NCBI GenBank assembly: GCA_050084515.1
Contig: CM114271.1
Span: 372,001 to 436,000 of the forward strand
Direction: 5' to 3'
DNA: 64,000 bases
Source of the DNA: Blasia pusilla
Lineage: Eukaryota; Marchantiophyta; Marchantiopsida; Blasiales
In this document: in pieces, positions 60,089-64,000 of the stretch
How the letters are laid out: every line of letters begins with the position of its first letter
How positions within the stretch are numbered: position 1 is the stretch's first letter
Position numbers and translations under genes: made by a program
The notes under the pieces: model-generated
Seen by the model: only the letters and a program-made list of their open reading frames with translations
What the model was told of the DNA's origin: nothing
Database searches by the model: none

Positions 60089-60271
60089 CTACTCAGCCAT
60101 ACCTAGGCTGACTATCCATATAAGACAATTGAGGTCCATCGCCTGCCCCAACACCTGTCTCGGGGATGCCTCAATCATACCTAGCACCGCTGTAGTACCT
60201 GTAGCAAACCCCATGGCGCGCTCGCGCTCATCTATTGTAGGCTCCCAGATGAATGATCCAGACATGGCCAT
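60089..60271 (-). pseudogene. Methyltransferase C-terminal fragment, copy B
   Basis: The fragment reads EPTIDERERAMGFATGTTAV and VLGQAMDLN, matching copy A motifs IX-X almost residue for residue. It proves that the methyltransferase was part of the ancestral element. The catalytic half is absent. Confidence 0.88.
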
Positions 60272-60289
60272 CTAGCAATCACCCAATGA

Positions 60290-62330
<2,041 letters not shown>

Positions 62331-63413
62331 GGCACTAGAGACTCATTTAGTGGTAATCTTGTCTCTCTTACGTCTCTAGTAATCACGTCTCTATGTTGGC
62401 TCTAGTAATGACGTCTCCCGATTGTCTTTGTTGTTCGTGAATTTCGCTAATAGAGAATGCCTTTTTTGGGGGCCGATTATGACCTTGAGATATTGTATTT
62501 TTAAAGTCTACTTTTTAATCCCAAATGGGCTGTTGCATTGGATGGTGGGTGCCCGCGATCGTGAATCCCAATTCTGGGCACCACACCACGGGCGAGCCGT
62601 ACTGGTCCTCGCTATCTGACGCGGCACCCGATATTGGGTCCGTCGTGTCCAATGACGGCCAAGGCCGGTTCTCTCCGCCTCGTCCGACCCTCATCGCATA
62701 TCGGGTACCGGCGATTTGGAAACCTCCAACGCCCCGCGATGCCGACAATCGTGGCCGCCTGTTGCTAGCCAGCCAGCCAGCCAGAGAGCCAGCTAACTAG
62801 GCGCGGTCGTCCGACACCGCTCCCGCTGCATACAATCGCGGTCCTTCGAACGCTTCGCTTTGCTCCGGCTCTCGCTTCGTAGAACTCGTCGTCCGTCTGT
62901 CCCACGCGCTTCTCGTCCCCGTCCCCGTCCCCGTCCCCGTGGCCGCAGCGCCGAAACTCGGGGCAGGAAGGAGAGCGTAGAGCGGAGGGTGTCGAACGAG
63001 CCATTTGAGAGAGCGCGCTCAGGAGGAGGAGGAGGAGGAGGAAGAAGAGATTGGTAGCGGAGTGGGAAGGAATTGTTATGCTTTCGATCGCTTGGATTGA
63101 GGAAGAGGACAGAGAGAAAGAAAGAGAGGGAGAGAGGGAGAAAGGTCTGTGCAGGAGCAGATTGAGTGCTCCGGAGTGTGTCTTTGGAGCTCAATTTTGG
63201 AGCTCCTGGAGGGGGCGAGGAGCCTCTGGAGGGGTAGGGTAGGGAAGTTGTGGTTTACGCTTTAGTTTGGGTACGCGGTTTCTGATTGTGTGATCGAGAG
63301 CAATCGGGAGCGGGCGGAGCTTGTTAGGTAGGAATAGGGTGTAGTCGTCGAGGAGAGTGTGATCCTGACGGCCGAAGAGGATCTTGGCAGGTTGGGCTGC
63401 GACTGGGGCGACG
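62331..63413 (+). promoter_or_regulatory. Likely promoter and 5' UTR of the syntaxin gene
   Basis: From about 62560 the DNA becomes GC-rich, with short tandem repeats: CAGC repeats (62767-62785), a CCCCGT array (about 62917-62941), a GGA array (63020-63042) and purine-rich stretches to 63145. Frames in this region are low-complexity and not supported as genes. CTTGGCAG at 63383-63390 is a possible acceptor of a leader intron shortly before the start codon at 63414. Confidence 0.45.
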
Positions 63414-63687
63414 ATGCCTGTGGCTTTGGGATCCGCGGCTTCGTCTTCTTACAGGGATAGAACTTCGGAACTGCATTCTGTAGCGGAAAGGTTACGGAAA
63501 TCGCAAGCTTTTTCTGGATCTGCTACTACTTCTCACGCGTCAGCTACGAATGGATCCGTCGATGGCTCTGCTAGGCTGCAGGGTCCGCAATCTTCTGGAT
63601 CGGTGCAATCAGAGTTTAACAAGCTTGCTTCCAGGATCGGCCTCAGCATACATTCAACCTCACAGAAACTTTCAAAGTTGACCAAAC
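63414..63687 (+). CDS. SYP31/SYP32-type (SED5-like) Qa-SNARE syntaxin, first coding exon
   Basis: The exon begins MPVALGSAASSSYRDRTSEL and contains AERLRKSQAF, a Ser-rich spacer and SEFNKLASRIGLSIHSTSQK-LSKLTK, the N-terminal signature of plant SYP3 syntaxins (yeast Sed5/animal syntaxin 5), which act in membrane fusion at the Golgi. It ends at a GTAAGT donor (63688) with one base of a split codon, where the family continues with a LAKR-type sequence. The Habc, SNARE and transmembrane parts lie beyond the window. ATG at 63414 is preferred because the family similarity begins just after it. Confidence 0.88.
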
Positions 63688-64000
63688 GTAAGTTCCTCTG
63701 TACTTATCCGTGCGTGACACCAGAGTCTGTATTCGTTCACACAGTGAGACGGGTTATGGGTGATGAAGTCACTTCCATTTGGTACGGAAAGGCAACGTTC
63801 GACCTCGGGAGGAGGAAATCACGGAACAATGATCTGTCTGACGCTAGAGTGCAAAAGCCCATGGGCCAATGGTACCAGTTAAAGGCAGAAAGAGACTCCA
63901 CGGAATAACTGTCTGCGCAGCATTGGACTGACAAGCGGGGTGGTGTCTTGGTATGCGGTTTCTAGTCGGTATTTCCAACTGATGTAGCGAATGTGCGGTC
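63688..64000 (+). other. Start of syntaxin intron 1
   Basis: The sequence after the GTAAGT donor stays open for about 70 codons in the exon frame but loses all family similarity, so I read it as intron. The next exon was not found before the window ends. Confidence 0.65.

Larger units (their letters stand above)
57277..60275 (-). mobile_element. MTase/PHD gypsy retroelement, copy B, truncated and internally deleted
   Basis: On the minus strand the order is methyltransferase C-terminus (60271-60089), RNase H (60047-59670), integrase (59495-58415), PHD finger (58240-58070), polypurine tract and LTR (57991-57277). Methyltransferase and RNase H lie only about 45 nt apart, while in copy A the same points are about 1.37 kb apart, so the whole reverse transcriptase is gone. 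Everything upstream of the methyltransferase C-terminus is replaced by LINE sequence at 60276. The copy is inserted in a Helitron on its LTR side. Confidence 0.9.

Noticed and set aside
62765-63194. Arg-, Pro- and Gly-rich frames before the syntaxin start
   Set aside because: They come from short tandem repeats in the promoter/5' UTR and overlap on both strands.

Overview
The window is nuclear DNA from a green plant. Spliceosomal introns, a plant-type SYP3 syntaxin, a plastid-type YchJ-like gene, ribosomal protein eL28 and an ALDH21-like domain (a family first described in a moss) point to an early-diverging land plant (bryophyte, lycophyte or fern) or a close charophyte relative. Long introns and many decayed transposons favour a large genome. 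The species cannot be read from the sequence.

Layout. 1-7141: a decayed Ty3/gypsy LTR retrotransposon (copy A, + strand, 5' end outside the window) whose polyprotein carries a cytosine-5 DNA methyltransferase between gag and reverse transcriptase and a PHD finger after the integrase. 8118-9960: remnant of a DNA-transposon-like gene. 12398-31448 (- strand): one 30-exon host gene, rebuilt exon by exon, joining a bacterial-type acetolactate-synthase-like TPP enzyme to an ALDH21-like aldehyde dehydrogenase through an acidic linker; one exon has an apparent 1-nt deletion. 32850-33375: four tandem repeats ending in a textbook Helitron 3' terminus. 34690-38345: degenerate coding remnants; 38570-44050 is AT-rich and looks empty. 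45393-46040: RPL28 (eL28). 48828-49267 (-): unrecognised coding-like exons. 50279-52204: plastid-targeted YchJ-like gene in five exons. 54519-54591: decayed tRNA-Phe. 54779-57276 (-): decayed autonomous Helitron. 57277-60275 (-): a second copy (B) of the methyltransferase/PHD retroelement, inserted in the Helitron and lacking its reverse transcriptase. 60290-62330: LINE reverse-transcriptase remnant. 63414-end: first coding exon of a SYP31/32-type syntaxin.

How it fits together. The host genes are unrelated housekeeping or metabolic genes separated by nested transposons. The two most interesting items are the retroelement family, with a chromatin-writer domain (DNA methyltransferase), a chromatin-reader domain (PHD) and LTRs that themselves begin and end with the same ~110-bp repeat, and the TPP-enzyme/aldehyde-dehydrogenase fusion gene. 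Retrotransposons that acquired DNA methyltransferases have, as I recall, been reported in dinoflagellates and charophyte algae, so the methyltransferase alone is not new as a concept. The PHD finger, the LTR structure and the host lineage may be.
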